From an uncultured Roseibium sp. (GTDB lineage: Bacteria; Pseudomonadota; Alphaproteobacteria; Rhizobiales; Stappiaceae), in NCBI RefSeq assembly GCF_947496995.1, contig NZ_CANMFD010000001.1, forward strand, positions 1,484,692-1,548,691: 64,000 bases of DNA, in the 5' to 3' direction. The notes under the pieces were generated by a model, which saw only the letters and a list, made by a program, of their open reading frames with translations, had not been told where the DNA came from and made no database searches. Positions 7,786 through 15,916 of the stretch are shown here, in pieces (positions within the stretch are counted from its first letter, which is position 1; each line of letters opens with the position of its first letter). The translations under genes were made by a program, and so were the position numbers.

Positions 7786-8082
7786 TCAGGTGCGCCCTGG
7801 GCAAACCACCTGATCCGCCACAAAAGTCCCCTGATATCGGATGGCCATTCGGCCATCCGCGCCCATTTCGACGATCACGCCGCGATCATCGCGCTTGGAA
7901 TCCAGTCCATCGTCAACTTTCCGTTCCTGTCGGACGATGATGAGTGCCTTGGAAGCGTGAACTGCCTCTATACGCGCCTCCCGGCCCATCCGGACCCGGT
8001 GCTTGCAAAGGCCGTTGACGACCTTGGGCGGGCTGTAGTGGAGACACTCGTAACACCACCGAGCGATCAAGGCGCCTGACAT
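7786..8082 (-). CDS. Possible small hypothetical protein
   Basis: This is an open frame of 98 codons between the H-NOX cluster and tRNA-Thr. The product is mixed and basic, with two clustered cysteines near the N-terminus (WCYECLHY) and no family I recognise. There is no clear ribosome binding site before the ATG. It may be a real small gene or a chance open frame; the 430-bp gap has nothing better. Confidence 0.25.
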   Translation of the reverse strand: MSGALIARWCYECLHYSPPKVVNGLCKHRVRMGREARIEAVHASKALIIVRQERKVDDGLDSKRDDRGVIVEMGADGRMAIRYQGTFVADQVVCPGRT

Positions 8083-8111
8083 CTTTAGTGTTGATTGGTT
8101 CTGGATTTTGA

Positions 8112-8186
<75 letters not shown>

Positions 8187-8716
8187 ATCCGGTGCGTCTT
8201 TAAGAGGCGGGCCGCATGGGGCTTTTCCGGGGGAAAAGCGCGGCTTTAAGGACGCAAATGCCTGGTCCGATCAGCGGGGCCGACCGGATTGAGGGCGCTT
8301 TTGCCATATGCGGGCCGGGGACGCAAGCGGTGATTTGGATTTTTTACCACCCTCGAATCCGGCCGGCGGAAGACCTTGCCTCACAGGACGGCTTTCGCCC
8401 CGTAACCTCCTGCAAAGGTGCGGGTTTTGCCGCCTGTGGATATCGGCTGCGGTCGGGCTGGGGCTGGTTCATATGGGGAGCCGGGAGCGAAAGGGGGTGT
8501 CAAAGCCGGATAGGGGGGCGACATGCGCTGCCCGATGGAAATGCGACACTTGGACCACGCGACTGGATGAAGAGACAGCCCCGATCCAACCGGCAGGGCC
8601 GGGTTGCAAGGGAGATGGGGGCGGAAGGCGATGGCTGCATGTCGGCATGGCGGACTGTTCAGCAGAGGGCGGGCTTGGTAAAGAGAAGGGGATCCAGTCA
8701 TTTGAAGCGCATTGCC
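8187..8716. other. 530-bp gap without a convincing gene
   Basis: Long open frames cross this GC-rich stretch on both strands, but none shows a family signature or a good ribosome site. A GCTTTTCC / GGAAAAGC hairpin with a GGG loop lies at 8221-8239 without a T tract. The region should hold the tRNA-Thr promoter (minus) and the promoter of the small basic gene and murA (plus), but I could not pin them down. Confidence 0.5.
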
Positions 8717-8896
8717 ATGAGCGAAAAAGATCAGCCCGGCCAACCTGTTGCCAAAGATCCCGGCGAGGCGGCCGGGACCGGGGACAAGGACGTCCGCAAG
8801 GACAGGGAAACTTTGCGGCAGGAGCGTCTTGCCGAGGCCCTGAGGGCAAACCTGCGCCGCCGCAAGAGCGCCGCCAAAAGCCGCAAGGAGGAGTGA
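8717..8896 (+). CDS. Small basic hypothetical protein upstream of murA
   Basis: The 59-residue product is highly charged: an acidic/proline-rich N-terminal half, then an Arg/Lys/Ala-rich amphipathic stretch (RQERLAEALRANLRRRKSAAKSRKEE). It has no cysteine and no membrane segment. Short proteins of this kind are often found before murA in alphaproteobacteria; the function is not known to me. The ATG at 8717 is preceded by an in-frame TTG at 8702 that lies about 9 nt after AAGGGG, so the true start could be five codons earlier. Confidence 0.6.
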   Translation: MSEKDQPGQPVAKDPGEAAGTGDKDVRKDRETLRQERLAEALRANLRRRKSAAKSRKEE

Positions 8897-9136
8897 GGCG
8901 CACTGACGGCACGAATCCGGCGATCCGTCTCCCGTTTGATTGCCTCTGCAATGCCCGTGCTCTGCCTTGCATGGGCCACAAGTTGCGTGTAGATCGCAGG
9001 ACTTGTTTGAATTTGGCCGGATCAGCCTTGATATGAAGATGATCGGCCGTGCGATTTTCACAGCCTGCGTTCATCCGGACGCGGGAGGTTCCAGGAAAAG
9101 ACCGCGCCGGTTCGCGGTTCGGGTTCGGGGAAGACT

Positions 9137-10426
9137 ATGGACAGTATCAAGGTTGTCGGCGGCAGGGAACTGAACGGGGTCATCCCGATTTCCGGAGCCA
9201 AGAACGCGACGCTGCCGCTGATGATCGCCTCGCTCCTGACGGACGAGACCCTGACGCTGACCAACGTGCCGCGCCTGCGCGACGTGGCGCAGCTCACGCA
9301 GATCCTTTCCAACCACGGCGTCGACTATTCGGTGAACGGCAAGCGCAACGGCCAGGACGAACTGGCCGGTCAGACGCTGAACCTGACCGCCCGCGAGATC
9401 GTCGACACCACCGCGCCCTATGAACTTGTCTCCAAGATGCGCGCCAGCTTCTGGGTCGTCGGCCCGCTGGTCGCCCGCTGCCGCGAAGCCCGGGTCTCGC
9501 TGCCCGGCGGCTGCGCCATCGGCACCCGCCCGGTGGACTTCTTCATCGACGGTCTGGCCGCGCTCGGCGCCGATATCGAGATCGAGGCAGGATATGTGGT
9601 CGTCAAGGCGCCCGGCGGCCTGAAGGGCGCCCGCGTTGAATTTCCGAAAGTCTCCGTCGGCGCCACCCACACCATCATGATGGCCGCGACGCTTGCGCAG
9701 GGCGAAACGGAAATCATCAACGCCGCCCGCGAGCCGGAAGTGGTCGATCTGGCCAAGTGTCTCAAGGCGATGGGCGCGGAGATTGAAGGCGAGGGCACCT
9801 CCACCATCCGCATTCAGGGCAAGCCGCGCCTGCACGGTGCGCGCCATGCCGTGGTGCCGGACCGGATCGAGACCGGCACCTATGCCATGGCGGTTGCCAT
9901 GACCGGCGGCGATGTGCTGCTGCAGGGCGCTCGCTCGGATCTCTTGGAATCGGCGCTGGACACCCTGCGCCAGGCCGGCGCCGAGATCACCCAGACAGCG
10001 GACGGCATCAAGGTTTACCGCAACGGCAACGGCATTCAGCCCGTCGATGTGACCACGGAACCTTTCCCGGGTTTCCCGACGGACCTGCAGGCGCAGTTCA
10101 TGGCGCTGATGACAAAGGCGGGCGGGTCCAGCCGGATCACCGAAACCATCTTCGAAAACCGCTTCATGCATGTGCAGGAACTGGCGCGGCTGGGGGCCAA
10201 CATCCATGTGGACGGCCGCACGGCGACGGTCGAGGGTGTCTCCACCCTGCGCGGCGCGCCGGTGATGGCGACCGACCTCAGGGCTTCCGTGTCGCTGGTG
10301 ATCGCCGGTCTCGCGGCGGAGGGAGAAACCACCGTCAACCGCGTCTACCATCTCGACCGGGGCTTTGAGCGCCTGGAAGACAAGCTCACCCGCTGCGGTG
10401 CGCAGATCGAGCGGATTTCGAGCTGA
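9137..10426 (+). CDS. murA: UDP-N-acetylglucosamine 1-carboxyvinyltransferase
   Basis: MurA catalyses the first committed step of peptidoglycan synthesis, adding enolpyruvate from PEP to UDP-GlcNAc in the cytosol. The 429-residue length is normal. The N-terminus has the substrate-binding K22-N23 ([11 protein letters not shown]). The catalytic, fosfomycin-target cysteine is C126 in [11 protein letters not shown]. The C-terminal EPSP-synthase fold contains [18 protein letters not shown] and the terminal [14 protein letters not shown] block. It has the cysteine form, so fosfomycin sensitivity of the enzyme is expected. It heads the conserved alphaproteobacterial block running to yacG, although a minus-strand DUF3124 gene interrupts it here. 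Confidence 0.98.
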   Translation: MDSIKVVGGRELNGVIPISGAKNATLPLMIASLLTDETLTLTNVPRLRDVAQLTQILSNHGVDYSVNGKRNGQDELAGQTLNLTAREIVDTTAPYELVSKMRASFWVVGPLVARCREARVSLPGGCAIGTRPVDFFIDGLAALGADIEIEAGYVVVKAPGGLKGARVEFPKVSVGATHTIMMAATLAQGETEIINAAREPEVVDLAKCLKAMGAEIEGEGTSTIRIQGKPRLHGARHAVVPDRIETGTYAMAVAMTGGDVLLQGARSDLLESALDTLRQAGAEITQTADGIKVYRNGNGIQPVDVTTEPFPGFPTDLQAQFMALMTKAGGSSRITETIFENRFMHVQELARLGANIHVDGRTATVEGVSTLRGAPVMATDLRASVSLVIAGLAAEGETTVNRVYHLDRGFERLEDKLTRCGAQIERISS

Positions 10427-10456
10427 AGCTTCACTTCCCGGATACGTTTCACGATA

Positions 10457-10936
10457 TCAGTCCGCCGGGATCCGCTGCTCGATCACCCGCCCGCGCGAGG
10501 TGAAGGATGGCCCCGGTCCGCCGCTGCCGCTGGTCATGATCGCCTCGGCGATAGGGCTGAGCGCCGGCGTTGCCGAAGTCCATTCCAGAAGAAAATTCGC
10601 ACCGACACCGCCCGTGGTGTCGTTGATCGGAACCAGAACGGTTCCGGACTGCAACGGGCCAAGATCGAGCGGATTGTCCAGAAGTTCACGCAAGAGCGTT
10701 CCGTCCTCGCCGTGATATTCGACAGACTGCAGCGTGATCGGCGTGTCCGGATCGATGTTGTGGACCGCCAGCGTCGCGGCGAGCAGGTCCGACCGGTCCG
10801 GATGGGAAAAGATGCGCGAATAGGCCGGCACATAAACGATCTCACCGAGCACCCTTGCTGCGACTTCCTGCGCATTGGCAGGCGTGAGCAGCACAGCACC
10901 GACGACAACGACGAGCGACATCAGGATCTTGATCAT
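10457..10936 (-). CDS. DUF3124 exported protein
   Basis: The product has 159 residues. The N-terminus is a signal peptide (MIKILMSLVVVVGAVLLTPANA followed by QEV). The mature part has the DUF3124 signature: VYVPAYSRIF, LLAATLAVHNID, PITLQSVEYH, and GGVGANFLLEW near the middle. It is probably periplasmic. The function of the family is unknown. The ATG at 10936 is chosen because the signal peptide begins there; a TTG five codons upstream is the alternative. The gene is convergent with murA, with only 30 bp between the stops. Confidence 0.8.
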   Translation of the reverse strand: MIKILMSLVVVVGAVLLTPANAQEVAARVLGEIVYVPAYSRIFSHPDRSDLLAATLAVHNIDPDTPITLQSVEYHGEDGTLLRELLDNPLDLGPLQSGTVLVPINDTTGGVGANFLLEWTSATPALSPIAEAIMTSGSGGPGPSFTSRGRVIEQRIPAD

Positions 10937-11083
10937 GGGCAATCCGGGCAAACGGCTTGAAGAACGCAGGATGATGGTCCACTTTCCCGGAACCCGGTGT
11001 CAAGTGCAAGCCGCTGCCGTCACCGGCGGTCCTGATCGGTCCCGGTAGGGCGCTTAAGTTTGCAGGGCGGGAGGGGAAACATC

Positions 11084-11329
11084 ATGGGCGCGCAGACGAT
11101 CCGGTTTCTGATCCAGCTGGGATTTGCTTTCGCCGGGATGGCCGCCGTGGTTTTGCTGCCGCCCCCCTATGGCCCCACCCTGGGCCTGTTCCTGGTGGTT
11201 GCCGGCCTCTGGCTCGGCAGGCGCGTCTTCAGGCGCATCGCAAGACTGGATGAGGAGAAAGCGGACCTGCGGCGACGGTTGGAGGAAGGCAAGGCGGACC
11301 TTCGCCGGCGGCTGGATGAGGAGCAATAG
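11084..11329 (+). CDS. Small membrane protein with charged coiled-coil tail
   Basis: The 81-residue protein has two hydrophobic segments (about 6-26 and 30-46, separated by LPPPYGPT). A very charged C-terminal tail repeats KADLRRRLEE almost exactly twice (residues about 59-80), a heptad-like coiled coil. An SD GGAGGGG stands 7 nt before the ATG. I do not recognise the family. The tail repeats are also near-identical at the DNA level (GGACCT-CGGCGGCTG type), suggesting recent tandem duplication. Confidence 0.7.
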   Translation: MGAQTIRFLIQLGFAFAGMAAVVLLPPPYGPTLGLFLVVAGLWLGRRVFRRIARLDEEKADLRRRLEEGKADLRRRLDEEQ

Positions 11330-11471
11330 CCCCAGGGCACGGCCGGTCTGCCGCATTCGACATTGCCAAAGGCCGGTTTCCGCATTACGTCAACAGCCTT
11401 GGGACTGGCGCGCATTGCGCTTATATGCCTTCCGCCCAGAAACGCATGACCGGATCGGAATTCAGGCCAAC

Positions 11472-11909
11472 ATGGATCAATTGAAACTCGCCGCCCTTGA
11501 TCAGGAGGACCTTCAGGTTCTCTCCGCCCATCTGCAGGACGCCGTCCTGACCGTCGCCGATATCCGCTATCTGCCGAAGGAAAAGAAGGCGGTCTTCGTC
11601 GTGAACCGGTTTGTCTGGGACAAGGAAACCGACAAACGGTCGAAAAAACACGAACGCCGCCGCTCGGCTCTGGCTTTTGCCCAGGTCAACGCCATGAAGG
11701 CGCAGAATATCCGTCAGGATGCCAAGGGCGCCGTGTTGGAACTGCTGGCCGTGACCTTCAAGCCCGGCAAGGAGCCTTCCGGCCAGATCGAGCTTGCCTT
11801 TGCCGGTGGTGCGAGCCTGAACCTGGATGTGGAATGTATCGAGGCACAGCTCTCCGACCTTGGCGCTGCCTGGTCGACCCCGAACCTGCCGCAGCACGAT
11901 CTGGATTGA
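11472..11909 (+). CDS. DUF2948 family protein
   Basis: This 145-residue soluble protein contains the family features DLQVLSAHLQDAVL, YLPKEKKAVFVVNRFVWD, ERRRSALAF and a C-terminal LDVECIEAQLSDLG. DUF2948 genes lie just upstream of hisD throughout alphaproteobacteria, as here (87-bp gap). The biochemical role is unknown; genomic context is the only link to the murA-hisD-infA block. Confidence 0.88.
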   Translation: MDQLKLAALDQEDLQVLSAHLQDAVLTVADIRYLPKEKKAVFVVNRFVWDKETDKRSKKHERRRSALAFAQVNAMKAQNIRQDAKGAVLELLAVTFKPGKEPSGQIELAFAGGASLNLDVECIEAQLSDLGAAWSTPNLPQHDLD

Positions 11910-11996
11910 CCGCTCCTAAGCCCGAGGGTGCCGGACCCGCGAGTTGGGGCTGAGAACCGGCAGCGAGAATTACCGCCGAAAAAAATGGAGAATTGC

Positions 11997-13292
11997 GTGG
12001 TTCAACGCCTTTCAGACAAGGACGCCGGGTTTGAGGCGAAATTCGCGGACCTTTTGGCCGGAAAGCGGGAAGTGTCGGAAGATGTCGATCACATCGTCCG
12101 GGACATTCTTGAAAACGTCCGCAGCCATGGCGACCGGGCCGTTCTGGACTACACACGCAAGTTCGACCGGCTTGATGCGGCCGATATGGCGGAACTGACG
12201 GTTTCGTCCGCGGAGATCGAAGCCGCCGCCGGAAAGGTTCCGCGCGAAACGCTGGATGCGTTGCAACTCGCCCATGACCGGATCCACGCGCATCATGCCC
12301 GGCAGATGCCGAAGGACGATCGCTACACTGACCCGATCGGCGTGGAACTGGGGTCCCTGTGGACTGCCGTCGAAGCGGTCGGGATCTATGTGCCGGGCGG
12401 AACGGCGAGCTATCCGAGTTCCGTGCTGATGAACGCGGTCCCGGCGAAGGTCGCCGGCGTGGAGCGTATCGTCATGGTGGTTCCCAGCCCGGACGGCGTG
12501 CTCAATCCTCTGGTTCTTGCCGCTGCCCGGATCGCCGGCGTTACGGAAATCTACCGGATCGGCGGCGCCCAGGCTGTTGCGGCCCTTGCCTATGGCACCG
12601 AGACGATTGCGCCGGTCGCCAAGATCGTCGGGCCCGGCAACGCCTTCGTGGCAGCGGCCAAGCGCCGGGTGTTCGGTACGGTCGGCATCGACATGATCGC
12701 CGGCCCCTCGGAAGTCCTGATCGTCGCCGATGGCGACAACAATGCCGACTGGGTGGCAGCCGACCTTCTGGCGCAGGCCGAACACGATACCGCAGCCCAG
12801 TCGATCCTGATCACCGACAGCGCGGACCTGGCCGACGAGGTGGAAACCGCCGTCGAGGCGCAGCTGAAGACGCTGCCGCGCGAAGACGTCGCCCGGGCAA
12901 GCTGGCGCGATTTCGGCGCCATCATTCTGGTGGACACTCTCGAAGCGGCCATGCCGCTCGCCAACCGGATCGCGCCGGAGCATCTGGAGCTGGCGGTGGC
13001 CGACCCGGAAGCGCTGTTGAAAAAGGTGCGCAACGCCGGAGCGGTGTTCCTCGGGCACTATACGCCCGAAGCCATCGGCGACTATGTCGGCGGTTCAAAC
13101 CACGTTTTGCCGACGGCACGCTCGGCCCGGTTCTCCTCCGGCCTTTCCGTGCTGGAGTTCGTCAAGCGCACGTCGGTTCTCAAATGCAGCGCGGATAATC
13201 TGAGAGCGCTCGGCCCGGCGGCCATCGCCCTTGGTGAATCGGAGGGGTTGTCTGCGCACGCGCGCTCTGTTTCCATCAGACTGAACCTGTAG
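11997..13292 (+). CDS. hisD: Histidinol dehydrogenase
   Basis: HisD performs the last two steps of histidine synthesis, oxidising L-histidinol to L-histidine with two NAD+ and a Zn2+ site. The product has 431 residues, the usual length. Visible motifs include YVPGGTASYPSSVLMNAVPAK, IGGAQAVAALAYGTE, KIVGPGNAFVAAAKR, IDMIAGPSEVL, AEHDTAAQ and the C-terminal GGSNHVLPT. I prefer the GTG at 11997 because GGAGA lies 5-7 nt upstream and relatives start VQRL; an ATG at 11985 has no SD. The gene is the only histidine gene in the window, as is common in this conserved block. Confidence 0.97.
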   Translation: MVQRLSDKDAGFEAKFADLLAGKREVSEDVDHIVRDILENVRSHGDRAVLDYTRKFDRLDAADMAELTVSSAEIEAAAGKVPRETLDALQLAHDRIHAHHARQMPKDDRYTDPIGVELGSLWTAVEAVGIYVPGGTASYPSSVLMNAVPAKVAGVERIVMVVPSPDGVLNPLVLAAARIAGVTEIYRIGGAQAVAALAYGTETIAPVAKIVGPGNAFVAAAKRRVFGTVGIDMIAGPSEVLIVADGDNNADWVAADLLAQAEHDTAAQSILITDSADLADEVETAVEAQLKTLPREDVARASWRDFGAIILVDTLEAAMPLANRIAPEHLELAVADPEALLKKVRNAGAVFLGHYTPEAIGDYVGGSNHVLPTARSARFSSGLSVLEFVKRTSVLKCSADNLRALGPAAIALGESEGLSAHARSVSIRLNL

Positions 13293-13319
13293 CCGATACC
13301 CGAGAGAGGCTTCTGCAGC

Positions 13320-13823
13320 ATGAGCGAACCGCAAGCGGACACAGATCCGAACGCCTCCGGCGGCAAGCTGGTGGATGTGATCCTGGATGAAGCCTCCATT
13401 TCCCGTTCAACTCCGGAAGTGGAGCACGACAGGGCGGTCGCGATCTACGACCTGATCGAGGAAAACAGGTTCCAGCCGGTGGGGCATCCGTCCGCCCGGT
13501 TTATCCTCGATCTTTCGGTGATCGAAAAGAAACTTGTTTTCCGGATCAAGCTGGAAGACGGGCAGGAGGTCGTCACCCACGTCCTGTCCCTGTCGCCGCT
13601 GCGCAAGATCGTCAAGGACTACGACATGATCTGCCAGAGTTATTACGACGCGATCCGCCACGCGACGCCCAGCCAGATCGAGGCCATCGACATGGGCAGG
13701 CGCGGTGTTCACAACGAGGGCTCGACCGTCCTCATGGAGCGCCTGGAAGGCAAGGTCGAGGTGGACATGCAAACCGCACGACGGCTGTTCACGCTCGTCT
13801 ATGCCCTTCACTGGAAGGGCTGA
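13320..13823 (+). CDS. UPF0262 family protein
   Basis: The product has 167 residues. It shows the family pattern [67 protein letters not shown] and [18 protein letters not shown]. The family is restricted mainly to alphaproteobacteria and lies between hisD and the phosphatase gene, as here. The function is unknown. It starts 28 bp after hisD and ends 6 bp before the next gene, so the genes are very likely cotranscribed. Confidence 0.9.
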   Translation: MSEPQADTDPNASGGKLVDVILDEASISRSTPEVEHDRAVAIYDLIEENRFQPVGHPSARFILDLSVIEKKLVFRIKLEDGQEVVTHVLSLSPLRKIVKDYDMICQSYYDAIRHATPSQIEAIDMGRRGVHNEGSTVLMERLEGKVEVDMQTARRLFTLVYALHWKG

Positions 13824-13828
13824 CCGGA

Positions 13829-14281
13829 ATGACCGGGCCGGGCCTGCGTCCGACTGCGGTAATGTTCGCCTGCGGGATGAATTCCGTGCGCTCGCCCATG
13901 GCCGAGGCCCTGACGCGGACACTGTTTCCCAACCAGGTCTATGTGCGTTCCGCCGGTGTGCGCCAGGGCAAGATCGACCCCTTCGTCGATGCGGTCATGG
14001 CCGAAATCGGCGTGGACATGAGCAAGCATCAGCCCAGAACCTTCGAACAGCTGGACGAATCCGGGTTCGACCTGGTCGTGACGCTGGCGCCTGAAGCCCA
14101 CCACAAGGCGCTCGACATGACCCGCACGGAGGCCGTCGACGTGGAATACTGGCCGACGCTCGACCCGACCCTGGCGACCGGCAGCCGCGAGCAGATCCTG
14201 AATGAATACCGGGCCGTCCGGGACCAGCTGATGATGCGCATCAAGAAGCGCCTGGACTGGGCTCCGCCGCCGAGCGGCTGA
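13829..14281 (+). CDS. Low-molecular-weight phosphatase family protein
   Basis: The 150-residue protein has the CX5R phosphate-binding loop of LMW protein tyrosine phosphatases and arsenate reductases: C15-GMNSV-R21-S. The aspartate in YWPTLDPT fits the general acid region. Members of the UPF0262-infA block are usually annotated as LMW phosphotyrosine phosphatases; arsenate reductase activity cannot be excluded from sequence alone. The gene is 6 bp from UPF0262 and is followed by 243 bp that must hold the infA promoter. Confidence 0.85.
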   Translation: MTGPGLRPTAVMFACGMNSVRSPMAEALTRTLFPNQVYVRSAGVRQGKIDPFVDAVMAEIGVDMSKHQPRTFEQLDESGFDLVVTLAPEAHHKALDMTRTEAVDVEYWPTLDPTLATGSREQILNEYRAVRDQLMMRIKKRLDWAPPPSG

Positions 14282-14524
14282 TCTGACCGGTGCACTTCCG
14301 GCCTGGATGGACAAGGTTTCCAGCACTTCGAATTGACGTGCAAATGCCGTAATTCCGCGGCTCATGGGTCCCCTGCAGGGCCTGAAAACCCCTATCCGCC
14401 GCAGGGGATCTGTATAAGCCGGGGTTTCTTTGGTCGGCTGTCGAAAGAAAGGTTCACTTTCTGTCCCTAATCCGTTAGTTTCCCCCGCACCCGCGGGCAG
14501 GACCCGCTTTATTCAGGATATCAA

Positions 14525-14743
14525 ATGGCCAAAGAAGAAGCTCTGGAGTTTCCGGGCGTCGTAACAGAACTGTTGCCGAACGCGACGTTCCGCGTAAAAC
14601 TTGAAAATGAACACGAAATCATCGCCCACACAGCCGGGCGCATGCGCAAGAACCGTATCCGCGTTCTGGCGGGCGACAAGGTTCTCGTCGAGATGACCCC
14701 GTATGACCTCACGAAGGGGCGGATCACCTACCGCTTCAAGTAA
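14525..14743 (+). CDS. infA: Translation initiation factor IF-1
   Basis: The 72-residue protein is the normal IF-1 size and a single S1-like OB fold: [32 protein letters not shown], then [37 protein letters not shown]-1 binds the A site of the 30S subunit and assists IF-2 and IF-3 in start selection. It stands alone after a 243-bp leader, with the phosphatase gene upstream and maf 41 bp downstream. Confidence 0.98.
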   Translation: MAKEEALEFPGVVTELLPNATFRVKLENEHEIIAHTAGRMRKNRIRVLAGDKVLVEMTPYDLTKGRITYRFK

Positions 14744-14784
14744 GCGGATTGCATGGTGACCCCTGCTGCAAGGTTCGCGTTTTC

Positions 14785-15411
14785 ATGATGAATGCCCCTC
14801 AGTTGATCCTGGCCTCCGCATCGCCGCGCCGCCTCGCGCTGCTGCAGCAGATCGGGCTGGAACCGGATCATCTCCTGCCTGCCGATATCGACGAGACGCC
14901 GAAGAAGCACGAGACGCCGCGCGCTCTCGCGTTGCGGCTCGCCCGTTCGAAGGCCGAAGCCGTCCGCCAGACGGTCGACGCTTCGGACCGTCTGGCAGAC
15001 AGCGTGGTCCTTGCCGCCGATACGGTGGTCGCCGTCGGCCGTCGGGCCCTTCCGAAAGCGGAGCTTACGGATCAGGCGATCATGTGCCTGTCGCTCCTGT
15101 CCGGCAGGGGACACCGGGTCTTCACGGCCGTTGCCGTGGCTGAGGCCAGCGGCAAGGTGCGTTCCAAGCTGGTGGAAACCCGTGTCCGCTTCAAGCGCCT
15201 GTCGCGCAAGGACATGGACGACTACGTCGCCTCCGGCGAATGGCGCGGCAAGGCCGGTGGCTATGCCATCCAGGGACTGGCGGGCAGCTTTGTCGTCAAG
15301 CTGGTCGGTTCCTATCCGGCTGTCGTCGGACTGCCGCTGGTGGAGACCGCGTATCTGCTGACCGCGGCCGGATATCCGGTTCACAAGGGCTGGGCGACGG
15401 CCGCCGCCTGA
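14785..15411 (+). CDS. maf: Maf-like nucleoside triphosphate pyrophosphatase
   Basis: The product has 208 residues. It carries the Maf signature [18 protein letters not shown], the catalytic region VVLAADTVV, and [16 protein letters not shown] with [11 protein letters not shown] at the C-terminus. Maf proteins hydrolyse non-canonical or modified NTPs and so clean the nucleotide pool; the exact substrate (dTTP/UTP-type or m7GTP-type) is not assigned. Two adjacent ATGs (14785, 14788) are possible starts. An earlier ATG at 14749 would add a non-conserved stretch. Confidence 0.92.
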   Translation: MMNAPQLILASASPRRLALLQQIGLEPDHLLPADIDETPKKHETPRALALRLARSKAEAVRQTVDASDRLADSVVLAADTVVAVGRRALPKAELTDQAIMCLSLLSGRGHRVFTAVAVAEASGKVRSKLVETRVRFKRLSRKDMDDYVASGEWRGKAGGYAIQGLAGSFVVKLVGSYPAVVGLPLVETAYLLTAAGYPVHKGWATAAA

Positions 15412-15460
15412 CCTCGCTCGGGGCATCCGCTCGCTCACACTCAGGAAAGGGGAGGCCGCC

Positions 15461-15661
15461 ATGGCCGGCACCACAGCCCAGAAACCGCAGCGCCGCATGC
15501 GCCCCTGTCCGATCTGCTCGAAACTGTCGACGCCGGACGATTATCCGTTCTGCTCCGACCGCTGCGCCAAGATCGACATGAACCGCTGGTTCACCGGAAG
15601 CTACGCCATTCCGGCGGTCGAAACCGACGACATTGACGAAAGCAATATCCCGGAAGATTGA
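15461..15661 (+). CDS. yacG: YacG zinc protein, DNA gyrase inhibitor
   Basis: The product has 66 residues. The four zinc ligands are visible as CPIC near residue 16 and CSDRC near residue 33, followed by the family motif CAKIDMNRWFTGSYAIP. YacG binds the GyrB C-terminal region and blocks DNA binding by gyrase in E. coli. It follows maf by 49 bp with an AAGGGGAGG ribosome site. This is the last gene of the conserved housekeeping block. Confidence 0.95.
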   Translation: MAGTTAQKPQRRMRPCPICSKLSTPDDYPFCSDRCAKIDMNRWFTGSYAIPAVETDDIDESNIPED

Positions 15662-15727
15662 CCGGTTTGCCCAATTTGTTATTTGGCTAAATTTCCAGCA
15701 GCGTGACTTTGCGTAAGTTACTTGCAG

Positions 15728-15745
15728 CCGTCATAAATCTGCACC
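15728..15745 (+). promoter_or_regulatory. Possible Pho box upstream of the 5'-nucleotidase
   Basis: The sequence CCGTCATAAATCTGCACC resembles the rhizobial PhoB box (CTGTCAT-AAAT-CTGTCAC type): the left half and spacer match well, the right half poorly. It lies 170 bp before a secreted nucleotidase gene, a typical Pho target. A CTACAC that could act as a -10 lies about 10 bp downstream. Confidence 0.4.
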
Positions 15746-15916
15746 AAGATCGCTCTACACCGACAAGCTCGGTCCGTTTGATCTCGTTTGTGGTTTGCCT
15801 GGCCGTACCTTCCGGCGGCAAGCCCGCTGGGGATCGGCAGCGGATACGGGAGGTGAGGGCCGGAGCACATGACCTCCGGCTTCGGCACAATAACCAATCC
15901 GAAGGGTGAGGGTCCG

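Noticed and set aside
8216..9074. Long overlapping open frames of 200-240 codons around 8216-9074
   Set aside because: They arise from high GC content, overlap the better supported 59-residue gene in several frames and have Arg/Pro-rich low-complexity products.
9071..10351. A 426-codon minus-strand frame opposite murA
   Set aside because: murA on the plus strand is certain. The antisense product is His/Gly/Asp/Ala-rich, as expected for the complement of a GC-rich gene. The same applies to the long antisense frames at 12012-13058, 15755-17629, 25625-27202, 28207-29787, 36468-38156, 54554-56062 and 60214-62049.
13829..14281. Naming the LMW phosphatase arsC because an ars operon is present
   Set aside because: The ars genes are 48 kb away, and this gene belongs to a conserved housekeeping block in alphaproteobacteria.
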